62,248 bases of DNA from Pseudonocardia kujensis (GCF_021283305.1 NZ_JAJSOK010000043.1:1-62248); one strand, 5' to 3'; shown: positions 42,801-50,000, counted from the stretch's first letter. Program-made: numbers and translations. The notes: generated by a model from the sequence alone, not told the origin.

Positions 42801-43116
42801 GGTCGTCGGTGTCCGCGGTGAACAGCCCCGCGCTCTCGTGCGTCTTGCGCAGCTCCCGCTGGCTCATCCCGACGAGCTTGTCGAACCGGGTGTCGTCGCA
42901 GAGGTCGTTCACCATCTCCAGGCCGGAGGCGATGTAGAGCGGCCCGTTGGGGGTGGTGAGCTTGAGCATCGGCCCCCACTCGCGCACGAGCTTCATCAGG
43001 TCCTGGATCATCGTGGCCTGGCGGATTTCGAACATGTTGCCGAGGAACGGCACGCCCTTGGGCCCGGGGATGTCGTCGACGGTCTTCGCGGTGAGAGGCG
43101 TGACGGAGGCGGTCAT
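39868..43116 (-). CDS. Self-sufficient cytochrome P450-NADPH reductase fusion (CYP102-like)
   Basis: 1082 residues from ATG 43114-43116 with GGAGTGA upstream. P450 domain about 10-475: I-helix FLVAGHETTSGLLSFAVSYL, ETLRLWP (ExxR), and heme loop FRPFGSGQRACIGRQFALQE with Cys416. FMN/flavodoxin domain about 500-650 (LLVLFGSNLGASEDLA, SSYNGQPPDNAG). FAD/NADPH reductase about 690-1075 (RPRYYSISSSPTMSSA, MIMVGAGTGMAPFRGFLQER, terminal W). Such enzymes hydroxylate fatty acids or similar using NADPH. The start overlaps the stop of the upstream membrane gene (ATGA). Confidence 0.95.
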   Translation of the reverse strand: MTASVTPLTAKTVDDIPGPKGVPFLGNMFEIRQATMIQDLMKLVREWGPMLKLTTPNGPLYIASGLEMVNDLCDDTRFDKLVGMSQRELRKTHESAGLFTADTDDPLWKSAHDILLPSFSTWAMKGYLDPMIDIAEQLCLKWERLNTDEPIDVTADMTRLTLDTIALCGFSYRFNSFYREGQHPFVAAMMGALHETQARQRLLPAAIKMRRGAQRQLEANSRFMDDTVGKILAERKASGDPGNDLLGHMLVGTDKQGNRLPDHNIVAQCQTFLVAGHETTSGLLSFAVSYLLKHPEVVARAHEEVDRVLGTDPSVPPTVAQVQQLGYVRQILDETLRLWPTAPAFTRQARRATTVGGWGPFAPGQAVIALTPMLHRLTAVWGDDAEEFNPDHVAPERLDALPPNAFRPFGSGQRACIGRQFALQEATLVLGMVLQRFELIDHANYQLKIKESLTLKPEGLTITIRPRSGRTWGTASRQAEVVTIPRSPALAVTPADRHGTPLLVLFGSNLGASEDLASRIARDATDRGYTARTAGLDDAVGELPTDGAVVVVTSSYNGQPPDNAGKFCTWVDDAATSAAGVRYTVFGCGNRDWAATYQAVPTRVDAALEARGATRVYPRGEGDARGDFDGQFEAWYAGLWDALGSALGLEAGAAEAAGGGPRLAVELEQRRTASPILQSYRGQAATVRVNRELTARAGTPGGRSVRHLEIALPAGTSYAAGDHLGVLPRNDMAVVNRVIARFGLDGGQYATLTASGASPTHLPIGEPYPLLGILAGCVELQDVASRAGLAAMAAHMPEGPYRDELAGLAGTDDEAKARYREKIAVPRRTLLDLLEEHPECDLPFAEYLDLLPPLRPRYYSISSSPTMSSAASVTVGVLEGPARSGDGSTFRGVCSGHLSAVPEGGTVFTFVRQPSIAFRPPENPHVPMIMVGAGTGMAPFRGFLQERESLRARGVPIARSLLFLGCRDPEDDLLYADELKGYEADGVATLIAACSRVKGYPHRYVQHALEASADQVWEALQDEAVVLVCGNASTMAPGVRAALVSVFRARTGAGEADGEAWLAGLRASNRYLEDIWGETAVV

Positions 43117-43970
43117 GGCTGGTCACTCCTGAGGCTCGGGCTGGTGGTGTCGAGGGCCGCGGCGGGCGCGGGCGCCGCGGGCCCGGTGTCGGGTTCGGGC
43201 GCCGGCGCGGCCGCGCCGGTGCCGGGTTCCGGCGCCGGTGCGGCCACGCGGTGGGCGTGGCGCAGCAGGAAGATCGAGATCAGGACGACCCACGCGGGGA
43301 AGACGAGGACGGCCGCCGGGTTGTTGGTCACCGCGAGCAGCAGGAACGCGGCGAGCAGGTAGGCGAGCACGGCCGGCACCAGCGGCAGCACCTTGGCGTT
43401 GCGCAGCAGGGTCGTGGTGGTGAGCGCGAACATGCCGGCCCCGCGGACCGCGAAGACGAACACCAGGCCGTAGCCGACGCCGGTCAGTGCCCGCGCCGTC
43501 TGCGGGTCCTCGGCGGGCGAGTGGCCGAAGTACACCCCGAAGGCGACCGCCCCGACCGCGGCGGTGCCGGCGAACAGCAGCGTCACGAAGATGGCCCCGG
43601 CCAGCAGGTTCAGCCCGTGCGCCATCGCCGACGGCGTCGGGGTCAGCGTGTCCAGGACGGCGCGGATCGCGGTCATGTGCCAGAGGAAGGCGATTCCCGC
43701 GAACGGCACGAGGTAGAGCCCGACGGCGACGAAGAGCTGGTCGCCGCCGTTCGCGTAGAAGCCCGCGTACGCCGAGTCCGGGTCGGAGAGCGTCGGGGCC
43801 CGGTGCACCAGCACCAGCGCCACCACGAACAGCGCCGCGAAGACGACCCCGCTGATCGCCGCGATCCGCGACGCGGAGGCGGTGTCCGACGACGACGTCC
43901 CGGCCGGCGCGTCCGGCGCGGAGGGCGCGTCCGGCGCGGGCGGGGTGGCCGGCGCGGGCGACGCGGTCAC
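43113..43970 (-). CDS. Membrane protein coupled to the P450 gene
   Basis: 285 residues from GTG 43968-43970, which overlaps the TGA of the 58-residue gene upstream. A Pro/Ala-rich N-terminus precedes about six helices (RIAAISGVVFAALFVVALVL, YLVPFAGIAFLWHMTAIRAV, AGAIFVTLLFAGTAAVGAVA, GYGLVFVFAVRGAGMFALTT …). The C-terminal tail repeats APAPEPGTGAAAPAPEPDTG. No family recognised. Tight coupling at both ends argues it works with the P450, for example in substrate access. Confidence 0.7.
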   Translation of the reverse strand: MTASPAPATPPAPDAPSAPDAPAGTSSSDTASASRIAAISGVVFAALFVVALVLVHRAPTLSDPDSAYAGFYANGGDQLFVAVGLYLVPFAGIAFLWHMTAIRAVLDTLTPTPSAMAHGLNLLAGAIFVTLLFAGTAAVGAVAFGVYFGHSPAEDPQTARALTGVGYGLVFVFAVRGAGMFALTTTTLLRNAKVLPLVPAVLAYLLAAFLLLAVTNNPAAVLVFPAWVVLISIFLLRHAHRVAAPAPEPGTGAAAPAPEPDTGPAAPAPAAALDTTSPSLRSDQP

Positions 43971-44143
43971 CGGAGCCGCCGCGGCGCGGGCCCGTCTCGG
44001 GGCGGCCCGGGCGGTTCGAGGTCCTCGAGGATCCGCAGCAGGTCGAGCGTGCCGGAGAACGGCAGTTCCCGGCCGGAGTCTGTCGTCACGGTGCCCCCCA
44101 GTCGCCCGTCGGCGGTGCGGAGAAGCTGGACCGTCAGGTGCAT
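43967..44143 (-). CDS. 58-residue small protein, first gene of the P450 operon
   Basis: ATG 44141-44143 with AGGGGGAGGTC just upstream; TGA overlaps the next GTG. HLTVQLLRTADGRLGGTVTT and RELPFSGTLDLLRILEDLEP suggest two beta-strands and a C-terminal helix. Similar 60-residue proteins with FSGxLxLLxxLE appear in actinomycetes. Absent from routine long-ORF lists because of size; coupling and a strong ribosome site make it credible. Possible helper of the P450. Confidence 0.65.
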   Translation of the reverse strand: MHLTVQLLRTADGRLGGTVTTDSGRELPFSGTLDLLRILEDLEPPGPPRDGPAPRRLR

Positions 44144-44202
44144 GACCTCCCCCTGTCACCGCGGACACGGTGGCAGGGACAGGAGCCGGCGGACCACGGT
44201 CG

Positions 44203-44224
44203 GACCTTCCAGCCGACCTTCCAG
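44203..44224. repeat. Direct 10-base repeats in the P450 operon leader region
   Basis: GACCTTCCAG occurs at 44203-44212 and 44215-44224 (period 12), about 60-80 bases upstream of the first gene of the P450 operon. Spacing fits a direct-repeat operator; no regulator is adjacent. Confidence 0.4.
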
Positions 44225-44304
44225 TTGACTCCGGCGGGCCCGGCCGACCGCCGTCCGTGACGGGGACGGGCCGCCGGAGCACGACGCTCGAGCTGCGCCG
44301 GTTC

Positions 44305-44332
44305 CCGGCCCCGCCGGACGGGGCGGGGCCGG
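44305..44332 (-). terminator. Terminator of the acyl-CoA dehydrogenase gene
   Basis: CCGGCCCCGCC (44305-44315) pairs with 44322-44332 around a 6-base loop, 10 bases beyond the dehydrogenase stop on the minus strand. Confidence 0.7.
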
Positions 44333-44342
44333 ATCGCGCGCG

Positions 44343-45653
44343 TCAGACGACGACGGTGTCGATCGCCTCGTGGTGCTTCTCGAACTTCACGTACTCGTCC
44401 TCCATGATCGCCCGTGGGTTGAAGAGCGGGTCGGCGAGGATGCCGTGCACGCGGCGGCGCTGCATGCCCATGTTGCCGCCGTCGTAGATGGGCAGCACCG
44501 ACGCCTCGCGGAGGATCTTGCCGAAGCCGGCCTTGGTCTCCAGGGCGTTCACCCCGACGATCTGCATGCACTTGTACACGCAGTCGAACATCATCTCGGT
44601 GACCTGGATCTTGTTCATCGCGCCGACCAGCTCGGCGTGCTGGTCGTGCTTGTCGAGGTAGTCCGCCGCCCGCCAGGAGAAGTAGCGGCCCATCTCGATC
44701 TTCGCCGCCACGTCGCCGAGCACGTAGCCGACGTTCTGGAAGGAGATGATCGGCTTCAGCGCGCCGGCCGTGTTGCTCCGGGCGAAGTCGAGGGCCGTCT
44801 CGTAGGCGGCGCGGGCCATGCCGACCGCGGCGATCGCCGCGATCGGGCCGGACCACGCGAAGTTGCGGTTGATCACGAGGTCGCCGTTGCCCTCCGCCCC
44901 GGGCAGCAGGTTCGCGGCAGGGATGCGGGCGTTCTCGAAGACGATCTCGGCGTTCGAGGCGAGGCGGTGCCCGGTCTTGTCGAGGGTCCGGTAGGTGACG
45001 CCGGGGGTGTCCCGCTCCAGGACCAGCGCGGACAGCCCCTCGGTGCCGCCCTTGTCGGGGTCGGTGCGCACGATCAGCGTGCCCGCGTTGACGCCCCGCT
45101 CGTCCCAGCCCGCCGACGACGGCCAGTACTTGCGGCCGTTGACGACGAAGTCGTCGCCGTCGCGGACCGCGAGGAGGCCGACCCCGGCCGGGCGCGGCAG
45201 CGGGATGTCGAAGTTCGCCGTGCCGGCCGGGTTGCCCGGCGGCTCGCTGGCCGTCCACCCGCCGAGGTACTCCCCCGTCGGGTCCGAGGTCGCCGCCCGC
45301 AGGAACTTCTCCTTCTGCGCGTCGGTGCCGTACCAGGCGATCGGCATGAGGCCGAGGCCGTTGCACAGGACCGTGCAGGCGAACCCGGGGTCGACGACGC
45401 AGAGCTCCTCGGCCGCGATCGTCAGGTCGACGCACGACACCCCGCCGCCCCCGTAGGCCTTCGGCAGCATGCACATCGCGATCCCGGCCTTGTACGCCTC
45501 GACGTAGGCCGGCTTCGTCCTCTGGAAGCCCTTGAGCGGGTCGCGTTCGGCGTCGGCCTCCGCGACGACCGGCTTGAGGACGTTCTCGGCGAAGGCGCGC
45601 ACCTCGTGCTGCAGCTTCTTCTGCTCGTCGGACATCGTGAAGTTGATGGTCAT
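44343..45653 (-). CDS. Acyl-CoA dehydrogenase family protein
   Basis: 436 residues from ATG 45651-45653. FAD enzyme fold oxidising acyl-CoA to enoyl-CoA: SDEQKKLQHEVRAFAENVLK at the N-terminus, LGGWTASEPPGNPAGTANFD (flavin/substrate loop), RVHGILADPLFNP and the C-terminal helix. Where classical enzymes have YEGT with the catalytic glutamate, it reads PIYDGGNMGMQRRR, giving aspartate. It is longer than standard (about 385) with a central insertion. Divergent regulator absent; a P450 hydroxylase operon lies downstream on the same strand behind a terminator. Confidence 0.88.
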   Translation of the reverse strand: MTINFTMSDEQKKLQHEVRAFAENVLKPVVAEADAERDPLKGFQRTKPAYVEAYKAGIAMCMLPKAYGGGGVSCVDLTIAAEELCVVDPGFACTVLCNGLGLMPIAWYGTDAQKEKFLRAATSDPTGEYLGGWTASEPPGNPAGTANFDIPLPRPAGVGLLAVRDGDDFVVNGRKYWPSSAGWDERGVNAGTLIVRTDPDKGGTEGLSALVLERDTPGVTYRTLDKTGHRLASNAEIVFENARIPAANLLPGAEGNGDLVINRNFAWSGPIAAIAAVGMARAAYETALDFARSNTAGALKPIISFQNVGYVLGDVAAKIEMGRYFSWRAADYLDKHDQHAELVGAMNKIQVTEMMFDCVYKCMQIVGVNALETKAGFGKILREASVLPIYDGGNMGMQRRRVHGILADPLFNPRAIMEDEYVKFEKHHEAIDTVVV

Positions 45654-45759
45654 CGGAACTCCGGGTGGCGCTGGCGGTGTCCAGTTCGCTGTGGTGATCG
45701 CCGCCGGAACGAAGCGCGGCGTTCGACGCTACGCCGGTGGAGCCGCGCTGGATATCCGT

Positions 45760-45777
45760 CGTTGCGCCGCCGCAACG
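45760..45777. promoter_or_regulatory. Inverted repeat upstream of the acyl-CoA dehydrogenase
   Basis: CGTTGCG-CCGC-CGCAACG, a 7+7 palindrome about 107 bases upstream of the dehydrogenase start. Size and symmetry suit a TetR-type operator; such regulators commonly control acyl-CoA genes, but none is adjacent. Confidence 0.45.
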
Positions 45778-45904
45778 GCGCCAGGACGGAGTGCGGAAGC
45801 AGGTGCCGGGGGTCCTCCGGTCGGACGCCCGGGTGCCCGGCGATCGCCTCGCCGACGACCGGCCCGGAACCCTCCTCCTCGTGAGGGATCCCACCGGCGA
45901 ACGC

Positions 45905-46516
45905 TCACGGCCGGTGGGCGGCCACCGCCTCCGCGCCGCGGGTGTCGCCGACCGCGCGGAGCCCGTCGACGACCCCGTCGATGTCCGCGGCCGGCCGGTT
46001 CTGGCTGAGCTTGAACTTCGCGTCGACCCGGTCGATGCGGACCTCCACGCCCACGATGGCGCGCAGCTGGCCGCGGAAGTACTTCTCCGGCGCGTCCTCG
46101 ACGCGCCACGGCGCCGGCCGGTCCGCCTCGTGCAGGTCGGTCAGCCGCCGCACGACGTCGGCGAGCCAGTCGACGTCGTCGTGCACGGTCACGGTCCCGT
46201 GGACGTGGGCGGTCATGTAGTTCCAGGTGGGGACGACGCGCCCGTGCTCGGCCTTGGAGGCGTACCAGGTCGGGCTGACGTACGAGTCCGGGCCGCGGAC
46301 GATCACCAGGCCCGGCCGCCCGTCGGCGCGCTTCCAGTGGTCGTTGTTGCGGGCGAAGTGGCCCAGCAGCCGGCCGCCCTCACGGTCGTGGACGAACGGC
46401 AGCATGGTCGCCTCCAGCCCGTCCGGGCCGTCCGTGATCAGGTCCGCGGCGCCGTGGTGGTCCAGCAGCTGCTGCACGTCCTCGTCGGCGGGGGCGAAGT
46501 GGGTCGGCACGTACAC
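45905..46516 (-). CDS. FMN-binding negative regulator, PaiB family
   Basis: 203 residues from GTG 46514-46516 with GGAGGAGCG upstream; the frame extends to 46843 but conservation starts at YVPTHFAPADEDVQQLLDHH. Further signatures: LIVRGPDSYVSPTWYASK pattern (GLVIVRGPDSYVSPTWYASK), VPTWNYMTAHVHGTVTVHDD and the C-terminal IVGVEVRIDRVDAKFKLSQN, then RPAADIDGVVDGL. PaiB-like flavin-binding split-barrel proteins were first seen as sporulation/degradative regulators in Bacillus; biochemical role here unclear. Confidence 0.88.
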   Translation of the reverse strand: MYVPTHFAPADEDVQQLLDHHGAADLITDGPDGLEATMLPFVHDREGGRLLGHFARNNDHWKRADGRPGLVIVRGPDSYVSPTWYASKAEHGRVVPTWNYMTAHVHGTVTVHDDVDWLADVVRRLTDLHEADRPAPWRVEDAPEKYFRGQLRAIVGVEVRIDRVDAKFKLSQNRPAADIDGVVDGLRAVGDTRGAEAVAAHRP

Positions 46517-46544
46517 GATGCGGGCGCTCCTCCGGTCGGTCCCT

Positions 46545-46800
46545 GCCGCTCCAGGATGCACCCCGAGGCGGCCTTCGCAGCGTCTCGTCCGGGTGCTGGG
46601 TGTGCAGGTAGGCGAGCAGCTCGTCCCGGGTGCCGTCCGCGAGCAGGGCGGCCTGCCGCATGTCGAGCATCGCCGGGTCCGCGGTGCGCCGGTCGAGGCG
46701 CAGCGCCCCGACCGCCGCGGGGTCGGCGCAGACCCGGCCACCGAGCCCAGCCGGCTGTCGGCGTTCTCGGGCGACGCGTCGTACTCGGCCGGGCCCGCAC
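46545..46800 (-). pseudogene. Short frameshifted gene remnant
   Basis: Minus-strand peptides AEYDASPENADSRLG and, in the next frame, RVCADPAAVGALRLDRRTAD then PAMLDMRQAALLADGTRDEL look protein-like but are split between frames near 46735 and lack a proper start. They fill the gap between a SnoaL gene and paiB. I cannot identify the family. Confidence 0.3.
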
Positions 46801-46803
46801 CCG

Positions 46804-47217
46804 TCAGTCGTCGCGCAGCACGGTGCGGCGGTCGATCCGCCAACCGGCCGGCGTGCGGACGAGGTCGTCCACGACGGTGGTGAGCCGGTGCAGCCGCGAG
46901 GGCTCGCCGGTCGGCGTGCCGACGATCTGCAGGTAGGCCCGGGAGGTCAGGGTGTCCGGCCCCACCGGCATCACGTCCACGGTGCTGATGACGTGCCGCA
47001 GCACCTCGCCGGACTCCACGCAGCCGGCGTGGAAGCGCTCGGCGAAGGCCGTCAGCTCGGCCGCCCCGACGGCCGGGTCGGGATAGCTCGGCGAGTGGAA
47101 CTCGCCGTCCGCGGTGAAGGTCGCGGCCCAGTCGGCCGCCCTGCCCGAGTCGATCGCATGGCTCTGCCGCCCGTACAGCTGGTGGACGGCGAGCACGTCC
47201 TCGGCCGAGATGTCCAT
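46804..47217 (-). CDS. SnoaL/NTF2-like domain protein
   Basis: 137 residues from ATG 47215-47217. AEDVLAVHQLYGRQSHAIDS, ADWAATFTADGEFHSPSYPD, ELTAFAERFHAGCVESGEVL, RHVISTVDVMPVGPDTLTSR, and TTVVDDLVRTPAGWRIDRRT trace the whole SnoaL_4/NTF2 cone fold. Such proteins are ring-hydroxylating dioxygenase small subunits, isomerases or binding proteins; no partner enzyme is adjacent. Well-formed, soluble, likely dimeric. Confidence 0.8.
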   Translation of the reverse strand: MDISAEDVLAVHQLYGRQSHAIDSGRAADWAATFTADGEFHSPSYPDPAVGAAELTAFAERFHAGCVESGEVLRHVISTVDVMPVGPDTLTSRAYLQIVGTPTGEPSRLHRLTTVVDDLVRTPAGWRIDRRTVLRDD

Positions 47218-47304
47218 GGCCGCATCCTCGCCCCTGGCCGGGGACGTGTCATCAACACCGAGGTCCGCGAGCCCCCGTGCTGCCCGGTGTGGTGCCGGGG
47301 TGCG

Positions 47305-47921
47305 TCAGGCCGGCGGGCCGGACAGCAGCTGCTGCCCGCCGTCGACGTCGTAGACCGCTCCGGTCAGGGCGGTGTTGGTCATGAGATGGAGGGCCAGGGC
47401 CGCGACGTCGGCCGGTCCGACCACCCGCCCGATCGGCACGGTGGCGCGGAGCTGCTCGCGGCGCCGGTCGAGGTCGTCGCCGAGCAGGCGGGCCGAGAGG
47501 GGCGTGTCGACGAAGCCGGGTGCGAGGAGGTTGACCCGGATCGGCGCGAGCTCGAGCGCGAGGTTGGCGGTGAGCGCCGGCAGGGCCGCCGTGAGCGCGG
47601 CCGGCACGGCGAGCCCACGCGCCGGGCGGCGCGCGCCGGTCCCGCCGACGAGCAGCAGGGTGCCGCCGGGCCGGCCCTTCGCGAGCAGGACGCGGGCCAC
47701 GTGCAGCGGCAGCCAGAGGTGGTCGAGCGTGCCTCGACCGCGTCCGCGGCGCGCCGCAGCCGTCCGGGGTCGCGGCCGGTCAGCACGACGTCGGCACCCG
47801 CCGCACGGGCGAGTCGTGCCGTCTCCAGCCCGATGCCGGAGCTCCCGCCGATCACGACGAGCGTCTGCCCGCGCAGCTGCTGGTCGGGTCGCACGGTGGA
47901 CGCGGTCGGTGCGCTGGTCAT
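47305..47921 (-). pseudogene. Short-chain dehydrogenase with internal deletion and frameshift
   Basis: ATG 47919-47921 (overlapping the flavoprotein stop as ATGA) starts LRGQTLVVIGGSSGIGLETA and VVLTGRDPGRLRRAADAVEA. Near 47730 the frame shifts to LDHLWLPLHVARVLLAKGRP, then VGGTGARRPARG and the SDR tail ALELAPIRVNLLAPGFVDTP … VDGGQQLLSG. The NNAG strand and surrounding 50-60 residues are missing, so the catalytic core is lost. About 205 codons remain, versus about 245 expected. Confidence 0.75.
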
Positions 47922-49300
47922 GGTGCCTCGCTCGAGGTCGTGGAAGGGGGCAGGGGCGGCGTCGGGCGCCCGGCGGCGATCTCGCCGTGCAGGGCCTTCA
48001 GCGCGGCCACGTAGATCTCGGAGAAGGTGGGGAAGGGCTGGACGGTGTCGCGCAGGACGTCCAGCGGCACCCGGGCGCGGATGGCCAGGGTGGCCTGCTG
48101 CAGCCACTCGCCGGCCTCCGGGCCCACGGCGTAGGCGCCCGTGAGGCACGTGCCGTCGCCGAGCAGCGTCAGGAAGCCCGGGAGGTCGGCGTAGGCGTGG
48201 GTGTAGGTCGCCGTCTTGGCCACCTCGGCCACCGGGACCGTCGCGCGGAAGGGAGCGTCGACGGCGCCGACCGCGGCGACCTGCGGGTCGGTGTAGACCA
48301 CCCGGGGCACCGCCCGGTAGTCGGCCGGTCGCGGCGCGCCGAGGATGTTCGCCGCGACAACCTCGCCCTGGTACTTGCCCATGTGGGTCAGCAGGTACAG
48401 GCCGGTGCAGTCGCCGATGGCCCACAGCCGCTCCCCCGCCCGCAGGTGGTCGTCGACGGGGATGCCGCGGCCGTCGGCCCGGATCCCGACGGTCTCCAGG
48501 CCGATGTCGGCGACCCGGGGGCGGCGCCCGGTGGCGACGAGCAGCCGGTCGCCGCGCCGCTCGCGGCCGTCCGCGAGGGTGAGGACGAAGTCCGCCCGGT
48601 CCCGCCCCGCGGCGACGGTCGTGGTGCCCACGACGAGCTCGACGCCGTCCGCGGCCAGGACGCGGGCGAGCGCCTCGCCGAGCGGCGCGGGCTCGCGGGC
48701 GAGCAGGTGGTCGCCGGCCTCGACCAGCGTGACCGCGCCGCCGAGGCGGCGGACGGCCTGGGCCATCTCCACGCCCACCGCGCCCCCGCCGAGGACCAGC
48801 AGCCGCTCCGGGACGGCCTTCATGGCGGTCACCTCGCGGTTGGTCCAGATGCCGTCGAGCTCGCGGAGTCCCGGGACGGGCGGGAGGACGGGCGACGACC
48901 CGGTCGCCAGGACCACGTGCCCGGCGGTGTGGCGCACCCCGTCGACCTCGACCGCGCCGGTCCCGGCCAGCCGGCCGGTGCCCCGCAGCAGGTCGATGCC
49001 CTTGCCGGCCAGCCAGGTCTGCTGGCCGGTGTCGGTGTGGTCGGAGACCATGAAGTCCCGGTAGGCGAGCGCCGCCGGCACGTCGACCTCCGCGGTCGCC
49101 GCCGCGTCGCGCGCGCCGCGGACGGCCTCGCCCGGCCGCAGCAGCGTCTTGGACGGGATGCAGGCCCAGTAGGAGCACTCGCCCCCGACCAGCTCCCGTT
49201 CCACGAGCGCGACGCGCAGGCCGCCGTCGGCGAGCTCCCCGGCACAGTGCTCGCCCGGGGAGCCGCCGCCCACGACGATCACGTCGTACTGGCTGCTCAC
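47918..49300 (-). CDS. Pyridine-nucleotide disulfide oxidoreductase-type flavoprotein
   Basis: 460 residues from GTG 49298-49300. FAD motif YDVIVVGGGSPGEHCAGELA, redox pair CSYWACIPSKTLLRP (C-x4-C), NAD motif RLLVLGGGAVGVEMAQAVRR and second FAD site RLWAIGDCTGLYLLTHMGKY. The dimerisation domain ends VQPFPTFSEIYVAALKALHG, where dihydrolipoamide and mercuric reductases have HxxPT with the base histidine; here the histidine is replaced by Phe/Gln. Likely an NAD(P)H-dependent reductase of unknown substrate. Coupled to the small gene upstream and the SDR remnant downstream. Confidence 0.85.
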   Translation of the reverse strand: MSSQYDVIVVGGGSPGEHCAGELADGGLRVALVERELVGGECSYWACIPSKTLLRPGEAVRGARDAAATAEVDVPAALAYRDFMVSDHTDTGQQTWLAGKGIDLLRGTGRLAGTGAVEVDGVRHTAGHVVLATGSSPVLPPVPGLRELDGIWTNREVTAMKAVPERLLVLGGGAVGVEMAQAVRRLGGAVTLVEAGDHLLAREPAPLGEALARVLAADGVELVVGTTTVAAGRDRADFVLTLADGRERRGDRLLVATGRRPRVADIGLETVGIRADGRGIPVDDHLRAGERLWAIGDCTGLYLLTHMGKYQGEVVAANILGAPRPADYRAVPRVVYTDPQVAAVGAVDAPFRATVPVAEVAKTATYTHAYADLPGFLTLLGDGTCLTGAYAVGPEAGEWLQQATLAIRARVPLDVLRDTVQPFPTFSEIYVAALKALHGEIAAGRPTPPLPPSTTSSEAP

Positions 49301-49488
49301 CGGCGTACCGCCGCGACGTGCCGGGCGGCGTCCGCGGCCGCCTCGTCGGGCGTCCGGCCGTCCTGCCGGGCGACGAGGTAGGCGGCGTACCAGTCCGACC
49401 ACCGGTGCGGCGGGGCGGTCGCCTCGTACCCGCCGTGCCGCTCCTCGGTCTCGCGCAGGAGCGCGCTCAACGCTTCCGTCATGTCCAT
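49297..49488 (-). CDS. Small WYAAY-module protein
   Basis: 63 residues from ATG 49486-49488 with AAGGGGA at 7 bases. ALSALLRETEERHGGYEATA and HRWSDWYAAYLVARQDGRTP correspond to the C-terminal tail (residues 170-226) of the VOC protein at 15003-15683. It begins 11 bases after the VOC gene stop and overlaps the flavoprotein start (GTGA). A separately encoded partner of the VOC protein is the simplest reading. Confidence 0.7.
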   Translation of the reverse strand: MDMTEALSALLRETEERHGGYEATAPPHRWSDWYAAYLVARQDGRTPDEAAADAARHVAAVRR

Positions 49489-49499
49489 GTCGGTCCCCT

Positions 49500-50000
49500 T
49501 CACCGGCCCGGGAGCCGTTCCTGGATCTCCTGCAGGACCCACTGGTTGCCGTCGGGGTCGGCGAACGAGGCGAAGGACCCGTAGCTGCGACGTTCCGGGT
49601 CGGGGCCGTCGACGCGGCCCTCGGTGCCCGCGTGGTGGAACACCCCGCCGGCGTCGTGGAACGGGCCGCTGACCTGCACCCCCTTCTCGGCCAGCTCCGC
49701 ACGCGCCCGCTCGAGGTCGAACACGACCAGGTGGAGGCCCTGGGTGGAGCCCGGCGCGGCGGTGGTGACCCCGGAGCCGAAGATGATCGAGCAGGCGGAC
49801 CCGGGCGGGGTCACCTGCACCACGCGGAAGCCGGGTCCGGTGGTGACGTCGGCGTCGAGGCGCCACCCCAGGTCGCCGTAGAAGCGCAGGGCACGGTCCA
49901 CGTCGGAGACGGGGAGGACCACGACCTCCAGCCGCATCGCCAGGGCCTGGTCCTCCGCCGCCTCGCCCGCGCTCTCCGGGCTCGTCTGCAGACTGCTCAT
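49500..50000 (-). CDS. VOC (glyoxalase-fold) protein
   Basis: 166 residues from ATG 49998-50000 with GGAGGACGACG upstream. LRLEVVVLPVSDVDRALRFY, LGWRLDADVTTGPGFRVVQV, TPPGSACSIIFGSGVTTAAP and FADPDGNQWVLQEIQERLPG are near-identical in layout to the paralogue at 15003-15683. Lacks the fused tail. Start of a probable four-gene unit: VOC, WYAAY module, flavoprotein, SDR remnant. Confidence 0.85.
   Translation of the reverse strand: MSSLQTSPESAGEAAEDQALAMRLEVVVLPVSDVDRALRFYGDLGWRLDADVTTGPGFRVVQVTPPGSACSIIFGSGVTTAAPGSTQGLHLVVFDLERARAELAEKGVQVSGPFHDAGGVFHHAGTEGRVDGPDPERRSYGSFASFADPDGNQWVLQEIQERLPGR

Noticed and set aside
39835..43362. 1175-codon plus-strand frame opposite the P450 gene
   Set aside because: Antisense to a well-conserved 1082-residue enzyme; Arg/Asp/His-rich GC shadow.
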